This document shows positions 10,446-20,754 of a DNA stretch of 64,000 nucleotides, in pieces. The stretch comes from Erinaceus europaeus (taxonomy: Eukaryota; Chordata; Mammalia; Eulipotyphla; Erinaceidae), in assembly GCF_950295315.1 (NCBI RefSeq), contig NC_080170.1, positions 96,073,597 through 96,137,596 on the forward strand, read 5' to 3'. The stretch's first letter is position 1. Every line of letters begins with the position of its first letter. The translations under genes and the position numbers were made by a program. The notes below the pieces were generated by a model. It was given only the letters and a program-made list of their open reading frames with translations, did no database searches and was not told the origin of the DNA.

Positions 10446-10637
10446 TGTGAGTAAAAGACACCAGGGAGCTCTCCAGACTCAGAACTCGTTTATTAGCAAG
10501 GAGTTCTGAGTTCTGAGTCTGAGCACGCTGGAGAGCTCCCTGGTGTCTTTTACTTCATGTCACCCCTGTCGTGAGCGAGAAAGAACCAGTCCATTACCTT
10601 TCCCCTGGAGATCACCCCGCCAGAGACCCCGACAACA
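10446..10637 (-). mobile_element. Short GC-rich LTR-like segment with a large hairpin
   Basis: Read on the minus strand it begins TGTTGTCGGGG and ends CTCACA (TG...CA). It is preceded on that strand by a purine-rich stretch (aaggagagaggctaaaaagt) like a polypurine tract. It contains a perfect 26-bp inverted repeat (10451-10476 with 10528-10553) and an inner 11-bp one (10477-10487 with 10501-10511). The 13-nt loop carries AATAAA on the minus strand, like the poly(A) hairpin of retroviral R regions. No target duplication is visible, so the boundaries are provisional. Confidence 0.5.
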
Positions 10638-11330
10638 CCCCACTTTTTAGCCTCTCTCCTTATAGAGATGAGCCAAGAGGGAAAAATCTCCCAGACTCAG
10701 TTTCTCCTTGTTAGTCTCTCAAGCTCACAGAAAGCTTACAAGCCTCTCACACTTAGTTTCCCCTGCTAGCAGCAGGCCAAATGGTTGCCTGCTTTAGGGT
10801 TCACTCGAAGTTCACACATCCACTTCACCTTTTGATCACAAAGGAGAATACACTCTATCATATACCTCCCCAACACCAGACAGTGAAAATCCCAACTTCT
10901 ATTTCCTTGTGTCCTTTGATATCTGTGATTTACATCAAGTTTTGTTTTACTTCTTCTCTACCTCACCTTACTGGTTTAACCCCTATGCTTCTCTCAAATG
11001 CCTTTGGATAATTAACTTGTCTGCATCAGGGAGAATAATTGTCTTGACCTTTATGTATTATATCCATTCTTGTCCTACCAGCCCCCTACTATAGGGGCAA
11101 ACTGACCTTTAAGAAACCTGTAATTTCTGACGTATTTGAAAAATGTTCTTTGTTTAACTTTCTACATAAACCCAAGCCCACCCTCAAATAAATGAATGTT
11201 TATACCAGAATACTCCCCAAGGCCTCCTTTCTGAATCACTGGGTCCCTAGAGCCAGTGAGGGAGGGTCGTTGGCTTACCCCCTGGTCGAAGCCACTTCAC
11301 ATGAGCACTAGCACTCTTCATACAGAAAGT
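10638..11330. mobile_element. LTR-like block, copy B of the repeated unit
   Basis: Second copy of the unit seen at 9990-10435, roughly 80-85% alike by eye. It extends further right, through ctacataaacccaagcccac and a plus-strand AATAAA near 11190, to about 11300. If this copy is a plus-strand LTR, those would be its TATA-like and poly(A) signals. The opposite reading (internal DNA of a minus-strand element whose LTR is 10446-10637) is also possible. Confidence 0.5.
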
Positions 11331-11745
11331 TCACCTTTTTTAACAACTCCACCAAGGGATCAGTCACTCTATACAGGAACATCTGTCTCCACAGCAGGAA
11401 TCTCATCATTACTTGTATGGAGATAAAACACTACAGAGCTTAGTGCCTCTCTCTTGCAGTGAAATTCATCCCTTATTTATAATAGCCTAGGTTCTGGGTG
11501 TCAGGAACATATCTTAGAGCCCTTTGTATAGGATTTCACAAGACAAGAAAGAAGATATTGGTCAGATTATATTTCTTTCTGGAATTGTTTGGGGTTTCCT
11601 TTCAAATGCATGTGATAGAATTTAGTTCCTTAGCTCACTGATTGGAAGCAGGGGCCACCTTTAGTTGCTAGGGTCACACTCACTGTTCTTTCCCATGTCA
11701 GTGCTCACAAGACAGTAGACACCATGACAGGTCACTTTTCTTTCT
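11331..11745. other. Unassigned DNA
   Basis: No repeat or coding pattern recognised. It may continue the retroviral debris on the left. Confidence 0.4.
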
Positions 11746-11747
11746 TT

Positions 11748-11968
11748 TAAAAAATTTTTTTAAATTTATTTATTTTCATTATTGCATAGAGACAGAGAAA
11801 AATTGAGAGGGGAGAGAGATCTAGGGAAAGAGACAGAGAGACACCTGCAGCCCTGCTTCACCACTTGTTAAGCTTTCCCCTTCAGGTGAGGACCAGGGTC
11901 TTGAACCTGGGTCCTTGTGTACTGTAATACTGTAATATGTGCACTTAACCAGGTGCGCCACCACCTGG
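11748..11968 (-). mobile_element. SINE type 2, minus strand
   Basis: Complete: T-rich tail, gagagacacctgcagccctg, aagctttccccttcaggtga, reversed B box (gtcttgaacctgggtcc) and reversed head (taaccaggtgcgccaccacc). A small direct duplication (actgtaat twice) sits at about 11921-11937. Confidence 0.93.
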
Positions 11969-11970
11969 AT

Positions 11971-12016
<46 letters not shown>
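11969..12016. repeat. (TA)n microsatellite
   Basis: Roughly 22 TA units, once interrupted, joined directly to the T tail of the next SINE. Confidence 0.95.
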
Positions 12017-12030
<14 letters not shown>

Positions 12031-12142
12031 GACCAGAGAATTGCTTATCTCTGGCTCATGGTAGTATGGGGGATTGAACCTGGGACTTTGGAGCCTCAGG
12101 CACCAGAGAACCTCTTTGCATCACCATTATGCTATATACTCA
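12017..12142 (-). mobile_element. SINE type 3, minus strand
   Basis: Poly-T tail, gaattgcttatctctggctc, reversed B box (gattgaacctgggac), then tttgcatcaccattatgcta, the reverse of the type 3 head. Confidence 0.88.
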
Positions 12143-12255
12143 CTTTTCCAGTCATATTTCTCCAGATGTTGCTGTGCAACTGATTTCTATTTTTTCTTCT
12201 TGCAGCTCCATTTATATGTGTATTGACTTTTGGATTTTGTTTTCATTGTTTTTTA

Positions 12256-12297
12256 GTTCTTCTTCTTCTTCTTCTTCTTCTTCTTCTTCTTCTTCGT
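12256..12297. repeat. (TTC)n microsatellite
   Basis: About 14 CTT units. It makes a poly-serine open frame (12129-12374) that is not a gene. Confidence 0.97.
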
Positions 12298-12667
12298 TGG
12301 TTGGTTTTTCTATCTTTAATCTCTGGGCTGTATTCCAGAAAATTTTTTTTCATATTTACCTACCATTAAACTAATTCTTTCCTTAGCTGTGTTTTATCAG
12401 GCTTTTAAAAATACATCCACTGAGTTTTTACTTATGTGCTTATATTTTTCATTTTTAACTGTTGTGCTTTTTTAAAAAAAAATCAACCATTTTATTTTTG
12501 TTTCTTTAAAATTCTTTTCATTAGAGTATCATTATTGGTTTATAACTATTGTATACACACACACACATATACACAATATGACTGTTGTGTAATTTTCAGT
12601 TTTAAAACATTATAAATCAACATCTGTTGGTAATGCATTATAATTTTCAACAAAATTCCATCTGCCT

Positions 12668-12780
12668 GTTATTTATTTTTTTATCAGAGCATTGCTCAAC
12701 TCTGGCTTTTGGTAGTGCTGGGAACTGAAACTGGACCTTGGAACCTCAGGCATGACCACTATGTTTTCTCCCTGGTCCCC
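12668..12780 (-). mobile_element. SINE type 3, minus strand, diverged
   Basis: tttttatcagagcattgctc, then a damaged reversed B box (gaactgaaactggacc) and tctccctggtcccc at the right end. Confidence 0.75.
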
Positions 12781-12903
12781 AAATTTTAGTTTCATTATCA
12801 AACACCTTTATTATCTTTCACCTGAACTTTTATCAAAGCACACGAGTTCTTTACCCTCAAAACATTTCCCTTTTTATTCAGTTCTTAGTGGGAAAGGACA
12901 TAG

Positions 12904-13045
12904 TTGTGGTGGTGATGGTGGTGGTGGTGGTGGTGGTATGTGTGTGTTGGGGGAGATTCTCTTGCAGACCACTGTTATAGGGACATGAGAGATTATGCCT
13001 ATATGTCAACAACTTTAAATCATTAATTCCTCCATAAAGTGAAGA
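12904..13045 (+). mobile_element. L1 3' UTR remnant with (GGT)n
   Basis: A (GGT)n run (12904-12940) leads into ttgggggagattctcttgca, gattatgcctatatgtcaac, and an ending like catt-aattcctccataaagt. The ending matches the L1 3' UTR pattern CATTAATTCCCC-AATAAAG seen in other copies here. Confidence 0.55.
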
Positions 13046-13171
13046 CATTTATATTTTTTATCAAGGAAAAATCTGTAGTAATGTATTCTATGTACCAGCT
13101 ATGGACCTATTCTGGATGTATATCTGCTAAAAGGACAAAGGAATAATCTCTTACTATATAACAGTGTTTTG

Positions 13172-13431
13172 GGGGAGTTTGGCAGTAGAGCAGCAGGCTA
13201 AGCACACGTGGCACAAATCTTAAGCATCCCAGTTTGAGCCCCTGGCTCCCCACCTGCAGGAAAGTCACTTCACAAATGGTGAAGCAGGTCTGCAGGTGTC
13301 TATCTTTCTCTGTCTTCCTCTCCTCTCTCCATTTCTCTCTGTCCTATACAACAATAACATCAGTAATAACTACATCAATAAAACAACAAAGGCAATAAAA
13401 TGGAATAAATAAATAAATATTTAAAAAAGAA
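13172..13431 (+). mobile_element. SINE type 1, plus strand
   Basis: Head ggggagtttggcagtagagc, degenerate A box, B box cagtttgagccc, ctccccacctgcaggaaagt, CT-rich middle, then CAACAATAACATCAGTAATAAC and an A-rich end. Full length; moderately diverged. Confidence 0.92.
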
Positions 13432-13769
13432 AAACATGACAAAAAGGTTGTTTTTGGTTTTATTGTTTGTTTTCTGGTATAGAAGGCCTTTTATAATATA
13501 ATTCCAAGCCTCTTCACAGCTGATTTCTCAGCACTTCCATATTATTTATCATCTCTTACTGTAAGTTCTCACTCTTCTTCATATTTTTATTGCTTTAGAA
13601 AGTTAGTGTCCCTTTACACTTGCTGTTTTCTTTGATGAAAATATACCCCCCACTCCTTTTTTCAGTTTGATGGATACTTGTTTATCCTTTGAGTTCCTGC
13701 TTTAAAAAAAAAAAGGCAAAAACCTAAAAACCTCTTCATTGACTTTTCCCCTAACCTTTCATCTGTGCT

Positions 13770-13965
13770 TTAAAAACAAACAAACAAACAAACAAAACCC
13801 CCACTATTTTATTTGATAGAATAGAAAGCAATTGAGAGGAAGGGGAAGACACCATTTATGAAGTGCCCCGCCCACCTTCAGGTGGGGACTGAGGACTTGA
13901 ACCTGGGTCCTTGTGCATGATAATACGTGCACTTAACCAGGTATGCTACTACCTGGCCCCCCTTC
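13770..13965 (-). mobile_element. SINE type 2, minus strand
   Basis: (AAAC)n lies next to its left end (13774-13796). Then ttttatttgatagaatagaa, ccaccttcaggtggggactg, reversed B box (acttgaacctgggtcc) and reversed head (acttaaccaggtatgctact). Confidence 0.9.
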
Positions 13966-14865
13966 TATGCTTTTACAATACAACATAAAGAACTGCTTTT
14001 ATACCATATATTAGTTATTGCTAAATTGTATATTTCTTAATGTAACTGTAAACACCACAACACTATCACCCTATCTATTTACCTCTTCATTTTAACACTC
14101 TTTTAAGATATTAATACATAAGGGTTACTTTAGGAATACATTTGTTAGATGAAAATGTGGTAAATTCACTTAAATTTGTCTATGATATTAAGTATAGAGC
14201 ATAACTAAACATTAAATTGCATTCTGGACTCTGAGATATTTCACAATGATAAGTCTTTGGAGCTAAAGAGTTTAAAAGTAAAATTGGAAATTGAGTCATA
14301 CTCTTTGTTTTCCAAATTGCTAGATTCTTACTTCTGATAAATTGTCAGTCATTTTTATCATATTTCTATCTGATCTCTGACAAATAAAAAGTAATCTTTA
14401 AATATATTCTAAATGTCCCATGGGGATTGCTATATTTAAAATAACCCTGCTATGAATCCTGTTGTAAACTGAAAAAAAAGTAGTCTAAATAATTACCCAT
14501 AATTGTGGCTTCATATCTTTGTAGACTATAGCATATATTATAGTAGAAAAATGGCTTACATTTACTATTATTATTGTCAAAACTAACTTGAGGCATTTTC
14601 TTGCAATGATTGATGTATTGAGAACACTAGAATTTTATATTCAGTAGTTCAGAAATTTCTAATTTTATATCATAGTGCTTTCACTCAGTGGAAATAGTTT
14701 TTGGTGTTCACTGAATTTCTTCTTATGGACAACTTATATCAAATTGGCTGGTTCAATATTCAAATTGAATTTTATTTTTATGATCAAAATATCTTCTCAT
14801 TTACATTCTTTTTTAGACTCACTAGTAAATATGACATTTTTTTTTGTTCTTCACTTTTTTTTCAG
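13966..14865. other. No recognisable feature
   Basis: 900 bp of AT-rich, apparently unique DNA. Open frames near its right end (14675-14947) run into the L1 tail and have no domain. Confidence 0.5.
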
Positions 14866-14871
14866 TGCATT

Positions 14872-14877
14872 TCCATT

Positions 14878-14908
<31 letters not shown>

Positions 14909-15812
14909 TTATTTAAGAAAGGAGACATTAACAAAACCATAGGATAAGAGGGGTACAGTTCCACACAGTTCCCACCACCCGATCTCCATATCCCATCCCC
15001 TCCCCTGATAGCTTTCCCATTCTCTATCTCTCTGGGAGCATGGACCCAGGGTCATTGTGGGTTGCAGAAGGTGGAAGGTCTGGCTTCTGTAATTGCTTCC
15101 CTGCTGAACATGGGTGTTGACTGGTTGATCCATACTCCCAGCCTGCCTCTCTCTTTCCCTAGTAAGGTGGGTCTCTGGGGAAGTGGAGCTCCAGTACACA
15201 TTGGTGGGGTTGTCAGTCCAGGGAAGTCTGGTCGGCATCATGCTGGCATCTGGAACTTGGTGGCTGAAAAGAGAATTAACATACTAAGCCAAACAAATTG
15301 TTGAACAATCATGGACCTAAAGACTGGAATAGTGAGGTGTTGGGAGGTATTCCCTGTAGGCTCTTGTGTACTTCTGCTTTCAGGTATATATTTTGCCCTA
15401 GTTTATGGGCACGTGTGAACATATGCTCTGTCTCAGGGGACCTGGAGTGTATCTAGGTTTGGGGACTTTATTGGGGAGTGAAAAACCTGAAATGGAATTA
15501 TAGAATACTATGAAAAGAAAGGTCTTACCCCAGTGATGAAGCTGAAGGGTTGTCATTCCACACCTGAAGTCTCAGGTCACAGTCTGAAGTGAAGCATGCT
15601 GAAGTGGCACTCGTTGCGTTGATTGGGTTGCGATCCAGGGATGCAATATTATTTGATTTGAATTGAGAGAAACATGCAGAAAAGTGGGCCCCGCCTTAAC
15701 GTTTCAGGACTGGGGGAAATATAGGCTCTATAGTGGAAATTGAGGTTTCTGCTGTCTTAGGGTTCAGGAAGACAATGGATAGTTATTGTTATCATCATTG
15801 TTATCAATGGAT
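14872..15812 (-). mobile_element. L1 3' UTR, minus strand
   Basis: (TTTA)n at 14877-14911 is the reversed tail. Then ggagacattaacaaaaccat, cagttcccaccacccgatct, ggtggaaggtctggcttctg, atactcccagcctgcc, and cacgtgtgaacatatgctct, to about 15812. It is collinear with 54885-55800, where the same DNA runs on into L1 ORF2, so this is an L1 3' UTR and not an independent repeat. A tggatagttattgtta duplication (15777 and 15809) lies at its inner end. Confidence 0.88.
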
Positions 15813-15925
15813 AGTTATTGTTAATATGACATTATTAAACTCCTCAACTCTTTATTGATTGAAACAGGCAGTTCTGCTGAAATGCTTGTTTCTACTAACA
15901 TGTACAATGTATAATGACCTTAAAT

Positions 15926-16193
15926 TTTTTTTTGTTTAATATTTATTATTCCCTTTTGTTGTTTTATTGTTGTAGTTATTATTATTGATGTCATTGTTGT
16001 TGGATAGGACAGAGAGAAATGGAGAGAGGAGAGGAAGACAGAGAGGTAAAGATAGACACCTGCAGACCTGCTTCACAGCTTGTGAAGCGACGCCCCTGCA
16101 GGTGGGGAGTGGGGCCTCGAACCGGGTTCTTTATGCTGGTCTTTGCACTTTGCCCTGTGTGCGCTTAACTCATTGCGCTACCGCCTGACTACC
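15926..16193 (-). mobile_element. SINE type 1, minus strand, with 13-bp target duplication
   Basis: Reversed full-length copy: T-rich tail, tgttgttggataggacagag, gacacctgcagacctgcttc, cccctgcaggtggggagtgg, reversed B box (cctcgaaccgggttc), reversed A box (cttaactcattgcgctaccg). Flanked by perfect aatgaccttaaat at 15913-15925 and 16194-16206. A recent insertion. Confidence 0.97.
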
Positions 16194-16412
16194 AATGACC
16201 TTAAATCTTACATAGTTGTTTGAATTTGAAATATGTGAATATCTAAGATTGGATGATATGTCATATTCTGCATCAATAAATGTTAATTAACATGCAATAT
16301 TGAAGATGATTGCAAAGTATGAGCACTAATACTAGCTCTTATGAGTAGCAGTGACGATGACTGATAAAAGTGAATCCTTGCAAAAAAACGAGGGACAAAA
16401 AAAAATCAGCAA

Positions 16413-16532
16413 TGTGGGGGTAGGTGGCATAATGGTTATGCAAAGAGACTCTCATGCATGAGGCTTGAAGGTCCCAGGTCAATCCCCCACATCACACTAG
16501 GGTTGAGTAGTGCTCTGGGAAAAAAAAAATTG
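16413..16532 (+). mobile_element. SINE type 3, plus strand
   Basis: gtaggtggcataatggttat, gcaaagagactctcatgcat, B box ggtcaatcccc and gttgagtagtgctctggg before the A tail. Typical short type 3 copy. Confidence 0.93.
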
Positions 16533-16654
16533 ACAAAAGAAAAGTTAATCCTTGCAGTAACTGTTTTTGTATAAGTGTATAAAAATTTGGAAACATTACT
16601 TATTAGCTGAAGTGTCCTAGAATGGCCACAGACATGTTTTCATTGATAGGGCAA

Positions 16655-16895
16655 GCTTTTTAAAAATCATTTTATTGCGGAAGTGTATTAGTTACAGTAC
16701 AGTTGTTGGCAAATAGATGTCATTTTCTCATCACCACATGATAGATGCCTGCAACTCACTGTAAGCCCCAACTTAGGTCCATTTTCACCATCATGCACCA
16801 GAACCCCAACATCCTATCCACTTCTCCCTTTCCCTCCTTTCTTAGAGCCCTTTGTTTTGGTGGATTATAGCATGCCAAGTGTACATTTCATTTTA
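16655..16895 (-). mobile_element. L1 3' UTR (second variety), minus strand
   Basis: Starts aaaatcattttattgcggaa, then gttggcaaatagatgtcatt, ccaacttaggtccattttca and tttcttagagccctttgttt. The same order is found at 20755-20965 and, on the plus strand, in part at 61957-62145. Assigned to L1 by those shared blocks. Confidence 0.65.
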
Positions 16896-16937
16896 TGTTT
16901 TCATTTTCTTTAAAAAGGATAAACTCTTTTTAAAATG

Positions 16938-17281
16938 TAATATTTATTTAATTTGGGTAGAGACAGAAATTGATAGGGAAAGGGGAGGATGAGAAGGAGG
17001 GAGGGACAGAGGGAGGGAGGGAGGGGGAGAGAGAGAGGGAGAGAGAGAGAGAGAGGGAGGGAGGGGGAGAGAGAGAGGGAGAGAGAGAGGGAGAGAGAGA
17101 GAGGGAGGGAGGGAGAGAGAGAGAGAGAAAGGGAGAGAGGGAGAGAGAGAGAATATCCCCTGTAGCACTGTTTAACTTCTCATGAAGCACCCCCATTCCT
17201 GGTGGGGACTAAGAGCTTGAAACTGCATCTTTGTCACTATAACATGTGTACTCTACTGGGTATGCCGGCACCCAGCCCTCA
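16938..17281 (-). mobile_element. SINE type 2, minus strand, enlarged by a GA-rich microsatellite
   Basis: The body is interrupted by about 170 bp of GGGA/GA repeat (16980-17152). It then resumes at ctgtagcactgtttaacttc, with a reversed B box (gcttgaaactgcatc) and a reversed head. Frames of up to 82 codons on both strands here are repeat artefacts. Confidence 0.85.
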
Positions 17282-18334
17282 GAATAAACAGTTAATATGT
17301 TTGGATTAGATTTTTTTTTTCTTAAAGAAACAGACTCAATGTTGCTGTTGCTTCTTGTAAAATATTCTTTGAAATTAATATAGGTCTTTATTAAAATAAA
17401 CGTGCTGAGTATTACAGAGATCCCTGTTCATTTTTTTTTCTGTTGGGGGTGCTGTTGGTTTTTCTTGTAACTCTAATGATGCTGAAAAGAATGCCGACCC
17501 AGAATCTAATGAATTTTATACCAAGTAATCTCAGAAGCAACCAACTTTCCACTGTCATCCTTTTATGGATGCTTTATTTAAAAAAAAAAAGAAAACTATG
17601 GATACAGAAAGGTCTATAGAAATCGTAATGTCGGGTTCAATCTAGCTGGAAAAGTATCTTTTTGAACAATATATGCACTAGCATCTGTGTGTCTCTATTT
17701 TGATGTAAAATTATAAAGTATTATCTTTTTGGTCAGATAATATCCTTGCTAAATTACATTTAGAGATATTTACCTAAAAACAAATTATCTGGTTAAAGTC
17801 TTAAATGACTATAACTCTCTAAAAAGATGCACTGATAGATGAATGCATTGCTGCAAGACATGCAAATGAATCAAAACTTTATCTTTTTCAAAAGGACAGA
17901 TATTTTTATAAAACAGAGAAACTAAAACCTAAAATTATAAGCAGCTTTATTCAGACAGGACTCAAAACCCCAATAGCTTTAGTCCAAAGTGCTAGTTCAA
18001 TATGAAACCATGCCTCCCTGACCATTTTGTAAAGGGTCAGTGACTCAGATGATTTGATAAGATTCTTTTGTGTATTCATGTTAAAAACAGACACTAAAAA
18101 TGTGCTTATAATATATTATTTTTAGATATTTAAAACAAAGCCTAAGAAACATTTTATTTAATGACCTTATACATCCTAAGAGAATGACTGTTTGCATCTT
18201 AAGGGGCTTTCTTGCAAGTGTATGAACTTGGCTTATTTGCATGTGAAATAATTATAGAAGGGATGGAGCAAAGAGAGTTCATATCAAAATCAATCTATCC
18301 ACTACTCTTTTTATTTTGTTTTGTTTTCTGTTAA
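17282..18334. other. No recognisable feature
   Basis: About 1 kb of AT-rich single-copy-looking DNA with no domain-bearing frame. Confidence 0.5.
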
Positions 18335-18540
18335 GTTTTTTAAAATTTTTATTGCATTAGTGATTCAATATTGATTTACAAAATTATAAGATAATTGGGG
18401 AATAATTCCATGACCAGAGTTCTTTGTTCCCATCCCCTTCACTGGAAACTGCATTAGTTCTCTCAAGACCACAGATATAGGTTAGCTATTACCCCTATAA
18501 CTATCTAGCTATATTTGTATGCATTTACTTCTTTATTCTT
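18335..18540 (-). mobile_element. L1 3' end, minus strand (first of two in tandem)
   Basis: ttttattgcattagtgattc, acaaaattataagataattg, gttcccatccccttcactgg. It is the same 3'-UTR type as its right neighbour, in the same orientation, but clearly diverged from it. Confidence 0.65.
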
Positions 18541-18775
18541 TTTCTTTTAAAATTTTTATCAGTGATTTAATAGTGATTAACAAGATTGTAAGAAAACAGG
18601 GGTAGAATTCCATACAGTTCCCACCACCAGGGATCCGTGTTCCATCCCCTTCATTGGAAGTTTCTCTATTCTTTATCCCTCTCTGGTAGTATGGACCAAA
18701 GATCTTTATCAAGTGTAGAAAGTGGAAGATCTGGCTTCTGTAATTGCTTCTCCACTAGACATGGACTTTTTTAGC
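18541..18775 (-). mobile_element. L1 3' end, minus strand (second of two in tandem)
   Basis: tgatttaatagtgattaaca, cagttcccaccaccaggga, agtatggaccaaag, agtggaagatctggcttctg. Matches 14872-15140 and 49490-49680. Confidence 0.8.
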
Positions 18776-19110
18776 CATTATTTTAAGCCTTAGTTCAACT
18801 TTAATTTTAATTCAAGCTTCCCTATTCCAGTTACTAATACATAAAGCCAACTAGGGAAACAGAAATGGAAATGAAATAGTCTTGCCTTTGAGGAGATTGC
18901 AACCTCCTTGGAAATAGAAGTCATGAAAATTTTGCTTTTTTTTTGTATAAAACATGACAAAGTGGGATAGATTGTACGAGTATGCTAGTAGGTCATTGTA
19001 ATGATCTAATTCACCAATCTTATTTCGTTTTCAGCATTTGAAAAATCATTAGGTAAACTGTACTTGATATTATCATGACAACTAGTATTGACTATGTTAT
19101 TCTTATACTG
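18776..19110. other. No recognisable feature
   Basis: About 330 bp of unique-looking DNA. Confidence 0.45.
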
Positions 19111-19114
19111 TTAC

Positions 19115-19230
19115 TTTTTTTTGAAATATATGTATGACAGAGAACAGACAGACTGACAGGTAAGTGGGAAAGAAAGAGGGGAGGAGAGAGTAATTCACCA
19201 TTCTGAAGCTTTCCTTCTCTAGGTGGGGAT
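19115..19230 (-). mobile_element. SINE fragment, minus strand, joined head-to-head to the next
   Basis: cttttttttgaaatatatgt tail, acagacagactgacaggtaa body, then aagctttccttctctaggtg. It ends at ggtggggatct, just where the opposite SINE begins. Confidence 0.7.
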
Positions 19231-19472
19231 CTGGGGCTCCCCACCTGCAAAAGGGTCACTTCATGGGAGGAGAAGCAGGTCTTCAGGTGGATGTCTTTCT
19301 CCTTTTCTGTCTTCCCCTCCTCTCTTGATTTCTCTCCATCTTATCCAACTACATCTATAATAACAACAAGGGCAACAAAAAATGGGAAAAATGGCCTCCA
19401 GAAGCAGTGGATTCATAGTGCAGGCACTGAGCCCTGGCAATAACCCTGGAGGAAAAAAAACAAAATAAATTG
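19229..19472 (+). mobile_element. SINE type 1-long fragment, plus strand
   Basis: Starts inside the SINE at ggctccccacctgcaaaagg; no A or B box. Then ggagaagcaggtcttcaggt, CT-rich middle, AACAACAAGGGCAACA and the complete 3' module (ggcctccagaagcagtggat ... caataaccctggagg). Confidence 0.88.
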
Positions 19473-19945
19473 ATTGTGTCATGAAGAATGAAATGGCAAG
19501 ACTACAGAGAGACATAGTAAGATGGATATTTTTAAAAGCATGTGTTAATAAATATTACTTTCTTAGTAGTATGGAAACTAGTGTCTGTAGAGTAATTTGA
19601 GTATTTATGTTATTGTCACTCAAAGATCTCTCGTCCTGCAAGCAGAAAGCAAGTAAGAAAAAATACCAGTAAATCTTTAAATATTTTCCAAGTGAATATG
19701 TTTATAAAATTAATTATATACATGATTTGCAGCTCATGAATTTCAAACAGATTATGATTTATTTAAAATGTTATTTCCTTTAATTTACTTGGGGTGGTAT
19801 AGTTGATCAGTAACATTAAGTGGAGGTGGGGTGGAGACTACAGAGATGTTTTATCTATGTCTTTCTGTATGAATTAATACTTTACTTTTAAAAAGTAAAG
19901 GATTTTTTGTTTCTTCTGTTTTGTTTTTAGTAGAGCACTAGGGAA
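19473..19945. other. No recognisable feature
   Basis: About 470 bp of unique-looking AT-rich DNA. Confidence 0.45.
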
Positions 19946-19949
19946 AGCC

Positions 19950-20120
19950 ATTTATTTATTTATTTTTAAGCTAGAGAGATAAAAAGAGGAGGGAAAGAAG
20001 AAAAGAGAAGAGAAGAGGAGAGAAGAGAAGAGAAGAGGAGACAAGAGAAGAGAAGAGAGGAGAGGAGAGGAGAGGAGAGGAGAGGAGAAAGAGAGCATAG
20101 TACCATTCTTCCATCCATAA
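19950..20120 (-). mobile_element. SINE piece, minus strand, with AGAGG-type repeat
   Basis: Tail tttatttatttatttttaag, then about 110 bp of AGAGAAG/GAGGA repeat, then agcatagtaccattcttcca. The same SINE appears to continue at 20336-20440 after the inserted duplicate (see 20125). Confidence 0.65.
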
Positions 20121-20124
20121 AATA

Positions 20125-20332
20125 AATTTCCTTTATTCCAGTTGTATGTAAGAACATCAATCCTTACATATTTCTAGCAGTTGTGAGAAAGCAGTGAAAT
20201 TAATGTCAGCCCATATTAAAAAATGTGCATAACCTCAAGTCTGTCTATAGTCCAATTTTAAAATGTGTAATACCTAAGCCTGTAATTATTATAAATGTGA
20301 ACAGGTGTTGAAAGGGAAAAGTTAAGAATTAT
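20125..20332 (+). repeat. Local duplication, copy 1
   Basis: About 208 bp repeated in the same direction at 21448-21658, with more than 90% identity by eye. Shared runs include tatttctagcagttgtgaga and cctcaagtctgtctatagtc. The copy splits a SINE and is flanked by repeated SINE DNA (taccattcttccatccata at 20101-20119 and about 20369-20387). Confidence 0.95.
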
Positions 20333-20335
20333 TGA

Positions 20336-20440
20336 GAGAGGAGAGGAGAAGGTGAAGGGAGAGCACAGTACCATTCTTCCATCCATAGATAGAGGCAGTG
20401 AAATTGTGCTTGTGCAGGGTCACTGATTAAGCAAAAAATC
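20336..20440 (-). mobile_element. SINE piece, minus strand, right part
   Basis: GA-rich body, then cattcttccatccatagata, and gcagggtcactgattaagc as the reversed end. Probably the rest of the SINE that begins at 19950. Confidence 0.55.
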
Positions 20441-20487
20441 AAACAAAAGCATAAAAAAAAAAGTTTTATGAGGCTGTATTTAAAAAC

Positions 20488-20742
20488 ATATATATTTATT
20501 TATTTTTCCCTTTTGTTTCCCTTGTTGTTTTTTATTGTTGTAGTTATTGTTGTTGTTATTGATGTTGTTGTTGTTAGGACAAAGGGAAATGGAGAGAGGA
20601 GGGGAAGACAGAGAGGGGAAGAGAAAGTTAGACACCTGCAGACTTGCTTCACTGCCTGTGAAGCAACTCCCCTGCACGTGGGGAGCCAAACTCGGGTCCT
20701 TGCGCTTAGCGCCACGTGTGCTTAACCATAGCCTGACTCCCG
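20488..20742 (-). mobile_element. SINE type 1, minus strand, with target duplication
   Basis: Tail tatttatttatttttccctt, gttgttgttaggacaaaggg, cacctgcagacttgcttcac, reversed B box (aaactcgggtcc), reversed head (cttaaccatagcctgactcc). Imperfect flanking repeats: gaggctgtatttaaa on the left (about 20470) and gaggctatattttttaaa on the right (about 20743). Confidence 0.95.
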
Positions 20743-20754
20743 AGGCTATATTTT

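Noticed and set aside
12256..12297. Trinucleotide run coding for poly-serine as a protein repeat
   Set aside because: The frame is short, with no gene context; a plain microsatellite.
16944..17196. Open frames on both strands rich in Ser/Leu/Pro or Glu/Arg
   Set aside because: GA-rich microsatellite inside a SINE.
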